From assembly GCA_034766995.1 (NCBI GenBank), contig CM068322.1, positions 34,398,439-34,462,438 of the forward strand: DNA of 64,000 bases, in the 5' to 3' direction. This document shows, one piece after another, positions 36,560 to 48,424 of the stretch; the first letter of the stretch is position 1; each line of letters starts with the position of its first letter. The position numbers and the translations under genes are program-made. The notes beneath the pieces were generated by a model. The model made no database searches, was not told the DNA's origin, and worked only from the letters and a program-made list of their open reading frames with translations. The stretch comes from Acanthacorydalis orientalis (Eukaryota; Arthropoda; Insecta; Megaloptera; Corydalidae).

Positions 36560-37205
36560 CATACAAATGTATTGTTACAAGATAGTTTTTGGCACAACAA
36601 GAACTTTTAATGGAAGTAAATTTCAAAAATGGGTGTGTGAATATTTAATCTTTCATAGACATGCTTGTGCAGGAACTGAACTGCTTTCTTGCTCATTCAT
36701 AACATTGTCTTCTGAATGAAACATTTTAAGAATAGATTAAGGAAGAGTGATCAAAAAATAGAAGCTTATTTTTTAATAAATCCACTGGATTCGCTTATAA
36801 ACAGGTGTATTCTTAAATATTATTGTTATATAAGAACGTATGCTTCTTCTAATCAAAGTTTTCATATAAAATCATTTTTTGATATGTAAGAAAATATATA
36901 AAACGATTATTTTTTTCTCAAATAAACTAAAATTCGAGCCAATGGCATTATACACATAAACACTGTTCAATGTACAAAAACTCAACTGATTGTTCGACTT
37001 GATCTAACCAAAAATGTCTGTCGAATTTCAGATCTCCAGTGTCGAAATGCAGATGCCGAACAAGCATTATCTTACTATAGACATGTCTAAATTCCCTTCA
37101 TATGTAGTGCCGAGTGAAAACAAGGAAGTGTATCATCCTATCGACAAGCCGAGCGGTAATATTTATGCAAGATTAGATAGGAAATCAATGAAAGCGAAAT
37201 TGTGA
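27150..37205 (+). CDS. Uro: Urate oxidase (uricase), peroxisomal
   Basis: Uricase oxidises urate to 5-hydroxyisourate in peroxisomes. Four exons join in frame: 27150-27175 (eight codons plus two bases), 29526-30058, 32780-33090, 37032-37205, giving 347 residues. Exons 2-4 are certain. Exon 1 (MSGWSYND, then K across the junction) is inferred from its clean GTGAGT donor, matching phase, TATA box and Kozak-like context; an ATG at 29476 upstream of the exon 2 acceptor is the alternative. Catalytic and binding positions known from uricases are all present: Lys in GYGKNH, Thr in IATDTQ, Arg in NDRIFST, Gln in SPSVQNTLY, and Asn and His in PNKHY. The C-terminus AKL is a type 1 peroxisomal signal. 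A Ser/Thr/Pro-rich stretch precedes the core. Introns of 2.4, 2.7 and 3.9 kb hold many repeats. Confidence 0.92.
27176..29525 (+). other. Uricase intron 1 with repeats
   Basis: Non-coding. Contains foldback pieces (about 27345-27560, 27600-27720, 27950-28100, 28890-29020, 29255-29460), a compound (CA)n(TA)n array at about 28110-28155, and a mariner left end starting TTAGGTTGG at about 29185. Confidence 0.5.
29185..29262 (+). mobile_element. Mariner left-end fragment
   Basis: The terminus TTAGGTTGGTAGGAAAATAA is typical of mariner inverted repeats. The sequence continues with TTTTTTCAATGAAAGTGCCA, shared with the copies at 46311 and 54010, and then runs into a foldback piece. No transposase frame remains. 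Confidence 0.6.
30059..32779 (+). other. Uricase intron 2 with repeats
   Basis: No gene supported. Foldback pieces lie at about 30215-30400 and 30690-30810. A stretch at about 31655-31760 has the phrase TTTCGACATCTTCAGATGGG beside an ACCGGT palindrome, which looks transposon-derived. A minus-oriented mariner-like MITE occupies about 31860-32362. Confidence 0.45.
31860..32362 (-). mobile_element. Mariner-like MITE, minus orientation
   Basis: It starts TGTCTACAGATTAATTTGGT and ends near CACGCCAAATAA. Inside are the shared family blocks, including ATTTTTTGCATGTTTTATGC and AATATGCTGCTTTTCGGACA. It has about the same length as the copy at 3478-3983. Confidence 0.6.
33191..33413. mobile_element. 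hAT-like MITE in uricase intron 3
   Basis: Left end CAGTGATTCCCAATCTGTGG; right end, read inverted, CAGCGATTCCCAATCTTTTG. This terminal pattern (CAGNG...TTCNCAA) is typical of hAT elements. The 8-bp flanks ATCTAAAA and ATGTAAAC agree at six of eight positions, consistent with an old target-site duplication. The GC-rich interior contrasts with the intron. Confidence 0.75.
33414..37031 (+). other. Rest of uricase intron 3, repeats and (TA)n arrays
   Basis: Holds (TA)n arrays at about 33974-34030, 35350-35398, 35418-35470, 35966-36014 and 36502-36554, foldback pieces at about 34190-34335 and 34500-34715, and a mariner-like MITE at 36017-36498 lying directly between the last two arrays. No gene is seen. 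Confidence 0.5.
36017..36498 (+). mobile_element. Mariner-like MITE inserted in a (TA)n array
   Basis: The left end (GATAATTCGGTGTCTTTAAA) and right end (AGGCACCGAATTAATTTGTA) abut (TA)n arrays on both sides, as if it had inserted into one array. Mariner-type elements insert at TA. A decayed transposase C-terminal relic is still readable near the right end. Confidence 0.65.
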
Positions 37206-37296
37206 CGATGACTTACAAAGTTAGGAATGTACGGACGACGTATCGAGTTTATTTATTTATGTACGCGATTTTTTGTATAAAGATCGACCGATACTA

Positions 37297-37425
37297 TTCA
37301 TATTTTGAAAAAAGGTCATGTAACTAAAGAAGAATGGACAAAGTCTGGCATGCCACTGGATAAGATGATAGCTGTTTTGAAGAAATGTGATTTGAGAGTT
37401 GAAGAATCGATAAAATGTATTTAAT
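37297..37425 (+). pseudogene. Short protein-like block of unknown origin
   Basis: Ninety bases after the uricase stop, one frame reads KGHVTKEEWTKSGMPLDKMI and then a further 18 residues ending ESIKCI and a TAA. Its composition looks like real protein rather than AT-rich noise. No start codon and no convincing gene structure are visible. It could be a terminal exon of an unseen gene, an exon relic or a pseudogene fragment. I do not recognise the family. Confidence 0.3.
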
Positions 37426-37879
37426 GTACAGTAATTTTATGTTGCTGTACATAACATGAAATGAATTTTTACTGTATCTGTATTATAAAGTTTTTTTCAA
37501 TATTTTTCAAATATAACAGTTGTATTTTTCTGTACATAAATGTTATCTATAAAAATATTTGTCATGTATTAGTTAGGACAGTTTAAAATATATTTATATT
37601 TAATCAGTGTGTTTTTCCTTAAGATTTATGAAGATATCCGATTTCAAAATTCCTTTTAATATTTAATATTAAGGCAAGAAATTCAATAATAACAAATCAT
37701 TGGAAAAATATCGAAGAATTTTCAAAATATTTTATTTTATTTTCTAAGGATAATCTATTTTAACGTTTAAATATCTTTAATAGTAAAATCGAGTTTAAGA
37801 AAAAAAGATTTGAGAAAATACAGAAGTTATGATGATATTTAAAAATAAATAAAGAGCTCCCATTAGTTTGTATAAATTT

Positions 37880-38271
37880 ATGCTATCTGGTAGGTAACTG
37901 ATGAATACCTTGTAGAAAAAAGATGGTGGATTTGAGTCGATAAATTCGTAATGCATTTTCGAATCTCTTCCACTAATTTAGCATTTTTTACATGCCTTTA
38001 TGCGTCTCAGCACCTTTCCCCTAAGCTCAACAAATTATTTTAGTGACTTCAGCAGCATTTTTTTCAACTGAATAACTAATATATTGTTTTTCGGATCGCA
38101 TAATATTCATTACTGTTTGTGAGGTTATAGCAACTGCTTAGCCAAGATACGTAGTGTTTTTAAATGTTAGAATTAGAACTTGAGAATCCTGAAACGGCGA
38201 GAAAATATTTTAATTTAAAATAGTTTTGATTGATTCAATTTAAAGGTACAGAATTAATTTTTACACCTAAT
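37880..38271 (-). mobile_element. Mariner-like MITE, left-truncated
   Basis: The right end is GAATTAATTTTTACACCTAA. The shared blocks GATGGTGGATTTGAGTCGAT and CGTAATGCATTTTCGAATC are clear. The other terminus has been lost or has diverged beyond recognition. Confidence 0.6.
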
Positions 38272-39723
38272 ATTTGAAATAATCGAAGAGGAGGTGTAAA
38301 CACAATGAACACAGATATTTGAAGTTTTAAAATTTTTCATAAACTAGCAGTCAAACCAAGAATAGTATCAGAAGATACAAAGATCCAGTTTTAAATTGCT
38401 TAAACTGACTAGAAATAACAGCAAATACATTCATAGAAAAAAAATACTCATCAATAAAGCAATTCATGATAATTTCACTCTCTAGGAACATGATTTAGAG
38501 TTAGACTTGTCTTCAATTGTGTATTTCATAATGGCATTCAAATATGATATGTATTTATTTGATAGGAAAAAATATACATACTTGTAAGAACACAACGTAT
38601 TTATTTAATAAATAAAACCGTATTTGTATTGAACAATTACACGCAATCTCCTTTATAATTTTCAGAAAACTGTATGTCTATTTTAACAGTGTTATTATTC
38701 TTATGCGTTCTTATAAATGAATTCCATTTTCATCCTGCAAATCAGTACAAAACTCTGGTCGAAAATGTTCAATGAACCATCATTCATCATTTCTGATCGT
38801 TACTTGTGCGCGTATCGATGGCGAGGCTATCATCTTTACAAAAATCTAAAAAGAATTCAATTGTGATACTGAATTTGACCATAGTATCAGAACTGCTTTC
38901 TGTTTCTAATATATATTCCTAAGATAATATTCAGATAGTACATAAGTTTCTAAAAATATTTTAAACATGTACTCAATAAAAACAAGTTGAACGTCTGTCG
39001 CTTTCTAGAATTATCAAAATTCAAACGATTTATTTTAATCTTAAGATAACAAATAGAATTGTTATTCAAAACTAGATCGGAAATGCCATTACTAATTTTA
39101 AATGAAACAATGTGTGTTCTGTAAATAGTCTCTTTCTCTCTCCCTCTCCCCCCTCTCTCTCTCTCTATATATATATATGTGTGTGTGTACACTTATACTC
39201 ATATTTATGTTTTTGTAGTAATTTGATCAGAAATCCGGTTCTTAAACTAATAACATCACTAATTTGGGGACGTCAGAAGAAAAGTAAATAAGAGTCGACA
39301 AGTAAATGCTTCAAATTAATAACTAAGAATAGTAAAAAATGTAAATTAGACCTTTAAAGAGCTCTATGTTACACAAAAAGATATTAAGAGTAAACATATT
39401 TTTCTGTATAAATAAATAAACGGTTTTTAACATGAAATCCACTTATTTCATAATTTATCAAGCCTATTGACTAAAAAGTATTGACTTGAAACAAATATTG
39501 CATTTCCGGACTGTCTGTTCAGGGTTTTTTTAAGAAATCTGTTTACGAACAGGTGTTTTCACAAATGACTTCATAGGCGATTAAGCAGTCAAATATTTGT
39601 ACTGACAATTTATGTCAAGAAAGGAGTAATTATAAGTTATAAAAAAGGTAAACGGACAAGTTTCGTTTGTAGTTACGGTTCGGATACGGGTTTGAATCGA
39701 TTGTGTATGTTCATGTCTCCAAA

Positions 39724-42700
39724 ATGAGACAACTGATCTTCTGTATTGTTTTAGTGTGTGTCGTGAAGAGTTTACAGTCGAATGTGACTGAAACAGAGCA
39801 GAAAAATTCGACAGTGTTGATTAAAAGGATCGATACGAATATCACGGATCGAATGTACAACCAGCCGAATTGTGGAGGAAATATTTATCCACCGGATATT
39901 AGACCACCGGTTTATCCAGATAATCCGAACTATCCTACTTATCCACAGAGACCGAACTGTCCGCCTTACCCAAACTATCCAACGTATCCACAATATCCTC
40001 AGTTGCCTACTTATCCACAACAACCTCAATATCCAGAATATCCGAACTATCCCCAAATACCACCGACTTATCCACAATATCCACCTGAAACGCCTCAATT
40101 TCCACCGAACTATCCAGAATATCCGCCGAACTATCCCGAAACGCTACCCCAATGCTGTTCTAACATATACAACGAGCGGCATTTCTACATATCCAGTCCT
40201 GGATTTCCGTACAGCAGTAACACTCATGCGGATTGTCTGTACATTCTGTATAAATCCGATCCGAGTGTGTGCCAGTTACGGCTGTATTTCAAATTCTTCT
40301 GGAACGGAGAAGCAAGGAATTCGTACGACTGCAATCGTGGCTTTCTAGAGATCGACGGGAAACGTTTCTGCGGATGCAGAACCGGTCTCACAGTCATTTC
40401 GAGATTCCAGGGCTTCGACACTAGTCAAAAACTGATCAGGTTTAGAAACGAAGGATATCCTAAAACAAACTTCCAGGGATTTAGCATAGAAGTGAAACAG
40501 GAAGCATGTTCGAATCGTGCGTATGTGAAGAGAGAAATCAATTCTACCAGGTATGCGAATGACTTCAAACAAGCACCCAATGTGAATTTGTCGAGGAGAT
40601 TGGAAACATTCGACGAAGACAAAACTAAACCGAATATCACTGTTTATTTCTACGGCGAGCCAAATTCGATTGGTGAAATCGATCTGACTGGATCACCCTC
40701 AACGAATTCATTCAATAACCAACCGACGGACATTCTCGACACATCGTCGAGTTCATTTTTCTTACAACCGATCGGAGATTTGATCTGCAAAAAATGGACG
40801 ATCATAGAATGGTTCGCTCTAGCAGGACTCAGCTTATTTCAAAAGACAGGTCAATGTAGACGGGATCAGAATTCATATCCTTCATACCCTTCATACCCGT
40901 CATATCCGTCATATCCCTCGTATCCTTCATATCCTTCACTACCACCATCATCGACTAACTGTGCTTTGATGTACGGACCCACTGGATCTATTCAATCACC
41001 TGGTTATCCTGTTTCGTATCAGAAAAATCTAAGGATTTGCTACAGGTGAGATCTTATTAATTATTTTTGATTCGTTTGTGTTATGCATTCTTTTTTATCA
41101 ATGCAGATTCCAGAGAAGACAAGGATACTGTGGTGTTCGATTGTTCATGCAAGATTTTGATATTGAAGCATCGAATGATTGCCGGAAAGATTATTTTTCG
41201 ATTGGAAGATATCGCTACTGTGGAACAGCATTAGCTAATAGAGAATGTACGTTTTACTTCTATACTTCTTTTTTTATCTAAGAGAAAAGAGATACTTGTG
41301 GTTTAGGGACGGTGACGGTGCCCGGTCTTACATATTCTATAAAATCAACAATATCTTTTTCGATTTCAAGCAATTATCGACCTGTCGACGAAAGAATACG
41401 AGGACACTTACTTCGTGACGGACAGTTCTTTGTATCACTGTGGTCGTGGGTTCCGCGGAACTTATCAACATATCGGCTGTGAGAATCTTCCACCACCGAC
41501 CACAAACAGACCGGGCGAATCGTGCGGAGGTGTGTTCCATAACCCATCGTTTTCGATACAACATGTTCCTGGTATTTTCGCTGAGTCCCGGTGTGATTAC
41601 ATCGTCTACAAGTCAAATCCGGTATAGTTTAATTTTATTTAATGGAGGATATGTGTGTGTGTGTGTGAGAGAGAGAGAGAGTAATCGAAATAGCTTTATA
41701 ATAATAGACATACCATGCCAGGAATTATTTTATATAGACAAAACACTGTTATTAGTTCGATATTGATTAGTTATAAAGATGTTTATTTGGAGTTTAATAG
41801 CGCATCGATAATAATGTCACTAACGACAGAAAAAAACTCAGTTAAGAAACTCATTATAATCTATCGGAATTGAATAGTTCAAGATCTACTTGAAGTCGAT
41901 GAGAGTTGAAACCAGTTGCAGTAGAAACAAACTCAAATACAAATATAAAATAAGAGGAAACCCTGTTTACACGCTCATGTTTTAATCGCTTATCATATAT
42001 TTTTTTATAAGTCAACTGTCCAGATTATAAAAAGTTGAAAGGAAAGACTTAAAAAAATCAATACAGTTCTGACACTGTAGCTAAATTCACTTAAACGAAT
42101 AGATTGTCTTTGAAAAATGTACAAATAATCAATGAATGAACATTTTTGTTGTTAGTGGGATGAGAAAATAATTCATTTGTGGATATAAATTGTCCATAAA
42201 GTCAGAAATGACTATATCAAGTATTAATTTAGAAAATCTACACTTTTTACATGAAAAACTATAACATTTTTTACACCAGAATGGATATGTTTACCTGTTA
42301 GTTGTTTATGACGAGTATACTCGTCTTGAAGATGAATTTGAGCAATAAAATTATCGATTTTTCAAATCAAATGCCATTTTATTATAATTTAATTTAAATT
42401 TTTGACTAGCATTCTCGGCATCCTTTCATTTTGCTACACAATGTTGATACCTTTTTTTAAAATAAGGCGACACATCTAACAGGTTAACGATTAGTAATTC
42501 AAGAATTCATTGTTAATCATTTAACTGGGATAACTGGCAGTATCTCAAAGAGTATATTTATGGAAGACAATCCTGAAAATTTAATCTAAAAATTTAGCAG
42601 ATTTTAAAAAAGAAAATACATCCAGTTCAAGTCATATTAATTATTTGTATCTTTTTTCTACTTGACTTTATTCAGCTTCAAACCAGTTAAAACCAAAAAT

Positions 42701-43254
42701 AGTACACACTAAAGTGTATTCGAACAATAACCAAAGAATCGTATCTTCATCATTTTTTTGTAAATCTTGAACTGATTAACATCTATCTGAATCGAACATT
42801 TCTTCTTGAAGTTGATGAGATTTGAAACCAGTTACAGAAGAAACAAACAAACCCGACAAACGATTTAACCAGAACTAATCCTCAAACGTATTCTCAGATT
42901 TTTTAAAAAAACTCATTCGTGGGATAGAAAAACACTAATATACAAAACCTATTGTGTATGATATTAAAAAAAATATACGTGACAATAAACACGATACAGT
43001 GATGACAAAAAATTAAAAAAATCGACGAAAACATGTTTTTCAGCACATTTTTTTTACAGCGGCAATAACTTTGACCGCGTTTTTATAACAGATAACATAA
43101 TCAAAAATGTACGCAATTATTACACGTTTTAAAAAAATTAAAAAAAAATCATTATGATTATCACATCAGCAACTAATTGTTCGTAAATTTTTTTTTATAT
43201 ATTTTTGTACAAATGTTGATACCGTCATTTATATACACACACACACACACACAT

Positions 43255-43309
<55 letters not shown>

Positions 43310-44715
43310 TATACATATATATAATTCTGTCAATTTTGCGCATAACAATAAATGATAACAGATTTTTTTGCTATAATTCCTCTTTAATATTCGTTTTGTT
43401 TGCAAAAAAATATTGTACATTTTTTTGGTATCATTTATGAGATTCAACGATGACAATAGTGTAGATTTGAAATTAAATTTATTATAATTTTCGAAACAAT
43501 TTATGTTAAACATGTTCACTGGCTGAACATTATTAGAATGTTCGACGCCCAAACCTATTCACTGCTGTTAGCAATATATTAGGTAGGTAGAAAAATAATC
43601 GCGGTATGACCTTTGCATCCATCTTGAGTCAAAATCAGAAACAATAACCGGCAATTTATGAAAATTTTAATATGACTTTTTTTAAATGTGTGATTATTGA
43701 TTAATTTGTAAAAGTGTATTTAACCATAACACCAAAAGTATAACTGTAAGTGATTCACTTCGATTAATCAGCTTATTCCACAATTAAATCCAAAAAAATA
43801 GATAAGTTAATCATTTAAGCTTTTCAAATATAAACCTGAACATATTTTCTAGTTATAGAATAATGTTATTTGATTTTCAGGGCATTTGCAGTCTCTCGTT
43901 ATCGTTCACAAACTTTAAACTAGACTGTTCGTTTGAATACTTATTAGTCAACAATAAAAGATTCTGCGGACAACTATCTGGAAAAATATGTAAGTGATAA
44001 ATCTATAATAGTTATTATCATAATTGTGATCCTGTCGATACGTTGTCCTGTTGAACTTCGTCCTTTTAGATTATCTGTCTGTTCAAGTATTTTTCTTAGA
44101 TAGTTGTTGAACGATATTTTCCAAATCAATTTCTTTAATATCTACCTGAGATTCGTATCCCTGCTGAAACTAGCAGCGACGAACAGACAAAAGAACGAAG
44201 AATGTAGTTCTCTTCGTCTCGATCCCATTGAATCGTTGTATAATCTTTCTGGAGCTCTTGAGGAATTTTCTACCAGCTTGTTGTGTACTTGAAGCTAGCA
44301 GTGTATACAGAGTATTCATCAAGCTATTAGAAGATTACTCAATAGCCGAAACTAACCGTAACTGAATACTATGAGATATTTCAGACGAAGGGAACAATAA
44401 AAGAGGTTATCAAGTTTGTATTTTTACAAAAAAAAAAATTAAAAGATATTTATTTATAGCTCAGTTATAGTAAAAAAATACAAAAGAATAGACGATATTC
44501 GGGTGCCGTTTCTGTATCCAACGAGTATGAAATATAGTAGAGTGGGAAAAATATCAAGCAGTTATGTGAAAAGATAAATTGTTTCAGATAAATTCGACTT
44601 CATTGGGAATCAAATGAATATAATCTACGTTAAGATGAATCCTTTATCGAAAACGGGATTCTTCTTGATATTTGGTCAACAGACAGCCAATTGTGATCAG
44701 TTTACTTGTAAGTAA
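39724..44715 (+). CDS. Secreted CUB-domain protein with Tyr-Pro repeats
   Basis: A secreted protein of about 649 residues. Exons: 39724-41045, 41107-41246, 41371-41621, 43881-43989, 44588-44715, all phase-matched. MRQLIFCIVLVCVVKSLQS is a signal peptide. Residues about 60-143 are a low-complexity region of repeated YPxYP-type units. CUB1 spans about 144-262 (SSPGFPYSSNTHADC), followed by a spacer with a second repeat block (SYPSYPSYP). CUB2 begins near 413 (QSPGYPVSYQKN) and ends RGFRGTYQHIGC; CUB3 follows (GGVFHNPSF...) and ends QQTANC. The last exon may stop at TAA 44713-44715 or splice on at GTAAGTAAG (44708). CUB domains usually bind protein or sugar; no protease domain is seen. The exact role is unknown; an extracellular matrix, cuticle or secretory-gland product would fit the repeats. 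Confidence 0.8.
41622..43880 (+). other. Intron 3 of the CUB gene
   Basis: Non-coding. Contains (GT)n(GA)n at about 41655-41682, a foldback copy at about 42060-42200 with the terminal phrase ACAGTTCTGACACTG, a compound (CA)n(TA)n array at about 43235-43322, and a mariner left end at 43579. Confidence 0.5.
43579..43680 (+). mobile_element. Mariner left-end fragment
   Basis: Begins TTAGGTAGGTAGAAAAATAA then CGCGGT, the same terminus type as at 29185 and 54010. The rest is too decayed to follow. Confidence 0.45.
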
Positions 44716-44717
44716 GA

Positions 44718-44774
<57 letters not shown>

Positions 44775-44777
<3 letters not shown>

Positions 44778-45011
44778 GCGCACTCAAGATTTAATCTTGG
44801 GGGGAGCGAGCTGAACAAATAAAGCAAAATTTTTTTAAAGCGAATTCAATAAAATTCATTAGATAATTATGAAAATTTAGTCGTGGTTTTACATTAATCT
44901 CTCTGTGTATATAAGAGTATTTTCACTCGATGATTTTGTTCTGTTTTCAAGTGTTTTCCACCTTTTTCCTTTAGGGGGTACTAAATACCCTTGCTCCATG
45001 GGTACACCACT
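44775..45011. mobile_element. Possible hAT-like MITE beside (TA)n
   Basis: The left end TAGTGGCGCACTCAAGATTT and the inverted right end CAGTGGTGTACCCATGGAGC resemble imperfect hAT termini, both next to TA-rich flanks. The interior has runs of G and a matching CCTTGCTCCATGGG near the right end. It may supply the AATAAA at 44818-44823 downstream of the CUB gene. Confidence 0.45.
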
Positions 45012-46084
45012 GTATATATGTATAAATGTAAAGTACCTAACGATCGATTACTCAATGAATTCTTCTAATTTGAACGATCGATCAGTGATGATTTCGCTTG
45101 CTGTTTCTATGTATTTCTTTGACGATACCATCGTCTTTAAAGCACTGAAGCAGAGAAAAAATCTGTTATCTGTGAATATAACAGATTACTTTTTTCAGTG
45201 AATGTTCCTGCAGAAAGAATATTTACAAACGTGAACGCAACGAACAAGAATATTTCGTTAATACAGAATGTAAAACAGAAAATATAATTTAAGATTAAGA
45301 CTAAATAAACCCATATAAGTGTTTTTGAATAATTAATATGTAATATTTTAATAAAGAGAGAGATAGAAAGAAAAAAATAATCCACAAGACTGCTTTTTTA
45401 GTAAACCCGAATCCTTGTTCTGACTTGGTTTCATCCCTGGATTATCTGAGTGTCCGTTGTCCAATCCTAGTTTCAGCACGTGTGTCGCATTCACAGATAT
45501 TCCAGACTAGTAATTGTTTTTTTTCTTCGAAAAAAAAATTTGATGTCGACACGATTTCTAAAATTTGTACGAATCAATTCATTCCACAAATAAAAATATC
45601 ACTTACGTACAAATCGTATGTTTTTTTCTGATCTAAATGTTTTCTTTTTATTGTCAGACATGTACTTCCTTCTTTATAAGACTTTAACATTTTTCTAAAT
45701 TAAATTTGATTTTAATACCGGAATAGTTATTAACGATTTGAAATCGGGCGTGGATCTAAGAACCCATTGATATTTTCCAAAGAAACTATGGCCTCAGAGC
45801 GCTATTATTTGGATGATATATTTAAAGGTCAAATTCATAACTGTTTCTTTCATTAAAATAAAAATACGGTCGGTCAAAAATCAGAAAAATCGCGTTTTTT
45901 TCATTTGAAAACATAAAAATTTTGAACTTGAGAATTAAGTTCAATAATATTCTGCTCTCTCTTCCAATTATATGTTTCCAATCAAGAGATTTATGTTTTT
46001 CCGAATATTATCAACGATTTTCCAAGATATGTCAGATAGATGTGAAATTTCTAATGGATAATCTGAATTTATATGTTTTTCTCG

Positions 46085-46316
46085 TTTTGAACTCATACAA
46101 AAATTTGCACTTATTTGCTTCTTTTCCATTTTTAATTCAACAGCTCAATTTGGAGCAAAACTAGTAATAAAACGAAAGTCGATGTTAACAAAATACAGAC
46201 CAAAAATCCACCTTAAAATGATATTAACATGAACGCGATGAAATGACACTTCCATTGAGAAAATCAAGGGCAGAATTCATAAAACAATAACCGCAATTAT
46301 TTCCCTACGAACCTAA
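46085..46316 (-). mobile_element. Mariner 5' fragment with transposase start
   Basis: On the minus strand the terminus TTAGGTTCGTAGGGAAATAA leads to an ATG at 46129 encoding MEKKQISANF, typical of the first residues of a mariner transposase. Similarity to the family is lost after a few tens of codons, in sequence that continues towards 45900. Confidence 0.6.
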
Positions 46317-46893
46317 TAATATAACGAATTGTCTGTTAAATTAGCTACATTAATTAGTGATCTGTGTAGAGGTGCACGACTAACAATCCATGTATCTGAT
46401 ATCAAGTTTCAAATAATTAATATCGTTAGAACGTTTTCCTCGTCCGGTAGATCCGCTTCCGCTATAAAACGAATGACACGGAATGAAGGATCAGCGTTCA
46501 TGTAAAAATGAACAGACAATGTAAATAAAATTCGTAAATATTTATTATGCAACCAGTCTTGGATCTAGTCAAAACATCTAAAACTTTATTAAATATACAC
46601 AAAGATTACAAGTGAACATATGTAGCATTTAGTTCGTCGACCTCGCGACACAAAGGATGTATGAGAGGTCGATCGTCAGGATTCACAGATTCTATCCTGT
46701 CCTCGTCGCACTTACAGTAAATATTACGATCGTCAGTATATATTATTCATTTGTTGTCTCGTTTTCGTTACTAACTATTCAGTTAATTTTCCAATTTTTC
46801 TCAGTTATCAACAACGACACTAAATGTATAATTGAATACATTTCTTTTTATTTTAATCATTGTATAGGATTTAAACGATTTTTTAAACTGAGA

Positions 46894-46930
<37 letters not shown>

Positions 46931-48372
46931 GTACTTATTTAATACAACTCATTCTATGCAATCTAAATTGAAAGAATAGCATTTTCTTTGAAAAAGAATT
47001 AAAAAAGATGCAACTATATTCACACAACACTTATTTTGGTTGCTTATGTTGCTTAAAATGATTTATTGTTGGTTTACACATGCGATAATTTCCACAAGGT
47101 ATTTTAAGATATTTTATCTTATCAGCAATAATCAAAACGATTAATAATCAACCATTGAATATTTTAAACAGAACAATGATTTTCGAGAAAGAAGAGTCAT
47201 TTCTGAGAGTAAATTTGGAATAAGTTGTGTATTTTTTTAAAAAAATTCAAAAATGGATTCGAGTAAGAGACGAAATCGAACAATTCACGAGCGACAATCG
47301 ATAAATCACAACGATCCCCAGTGAATGTCTACACAGTTTGAAATTCGCAATCGTAAACAATTCGAAAATCATAAACAGACTCACAGAAAAAGAATCGTCG
47401 AAGAACGTTAGACCATTTTTAAGGTATATTACGTTTAGATATATCTTAAATTATCACTTATTTAATTGGCATTAGTTTTTATATGCTTGTTCTCATATTT
47501 TGTATTGCTATATATTCATATAAATAGTTTCTTATTCGTTAACATTACACTAATAATACTGTATTAGAAACAAATCGAATCATCCCGTTCGAATAATACA
47601 AAAAATCTGGCCGTTCCTTTTTGAGAACCAGTTCAGTTTATTCGATGATTTTCCCTGTACAGGAAACAAACTCGAAATACATTCGATCTGAGATGTCGGA
47701 AACAGAAACAGACTTGTGTAAATAACGGTCTGTGTACACGGAATAAACACGGAAATACGGAAAAATAATTAGTAATTCAATGAGAACCATGACCGAGACG
47801 GTCGTGCGTGTCAATATCTCGAATGTAAGACCGAAATATTGTCACGCTTTGAAGTGAATGTCGAGTTTTTGTTCAAAGATTTTGGAAAACATGAGAACAA
47901 GAATAAACATGAACGAGACGTATATGTATGAACTTGTCTGATATGTATTAACATTTATTTCGATTGTAAAGATAGTGCCATTGAATATAAAAGATTTATA
48001 TAAAAATGTACCGAATCGTGTCAATCTGCTCGAAATGACACACAAACGATATCAAAATCATTACATTTGTTAGATTTTATAGAAAAAAATTTATGTTTAT
48101 GAAAGATTTATTTTTTTAACCAAAAATGATCATTTGTACACCCTCACAAAGCACTGAAGAAAATTCGGGATCAAAAAATTGATTACTAATCATTCTTGAC
48201 GGAAAAAAATTTTCCAGTTTATGTAGTGAGTAAAAAAATCGTTAGTGAAACTGAATTTTTTTCCAGTTCTAAAAATATATTGTGAAGATTTATTGTTTTT
48301 TTATATTGAAATTACATTTATTAAAATTTAATCAATCTGAGCGATAGTATATGACCTGATTTACAAATATTG

Positions 48373-48424
<52 letters not shown>

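Larger units (their letters stand above)
37206..39660. other. Intergenic region after uricase
   Basis: An open block at 37297-37425 lies just downstream of the uricase stop (listed separately). A minus-oriented mariner-like MITE occupies about 37880-38271, a foldback piece about 38715-38905, and a (TC)n(TA)n(TG)n array about 39133-39190. Nothing else is recognised. Confidence 0.5.

Noticed and set aside
39772..40348. Long opposite-strand and shifted frames over the CUB gene repeats
   Set aside because: They are shadows of the Tyr-Pro repeat and have no signal or domain.
41283..41370. Acceptor after GGTTTAG (about 41306) for CUB exon 3
   Set aside because: It puts the following sequence in a frame that stops before the conserved RGFRGTYQHIGC segment; the acceptor at 41370 keeps the CUB frame.
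43177..43552. Frames rich in Ile/Tyr/Thr/His repeats
   Set aside because: They translate (CA)n and (TA)n microsatellites.
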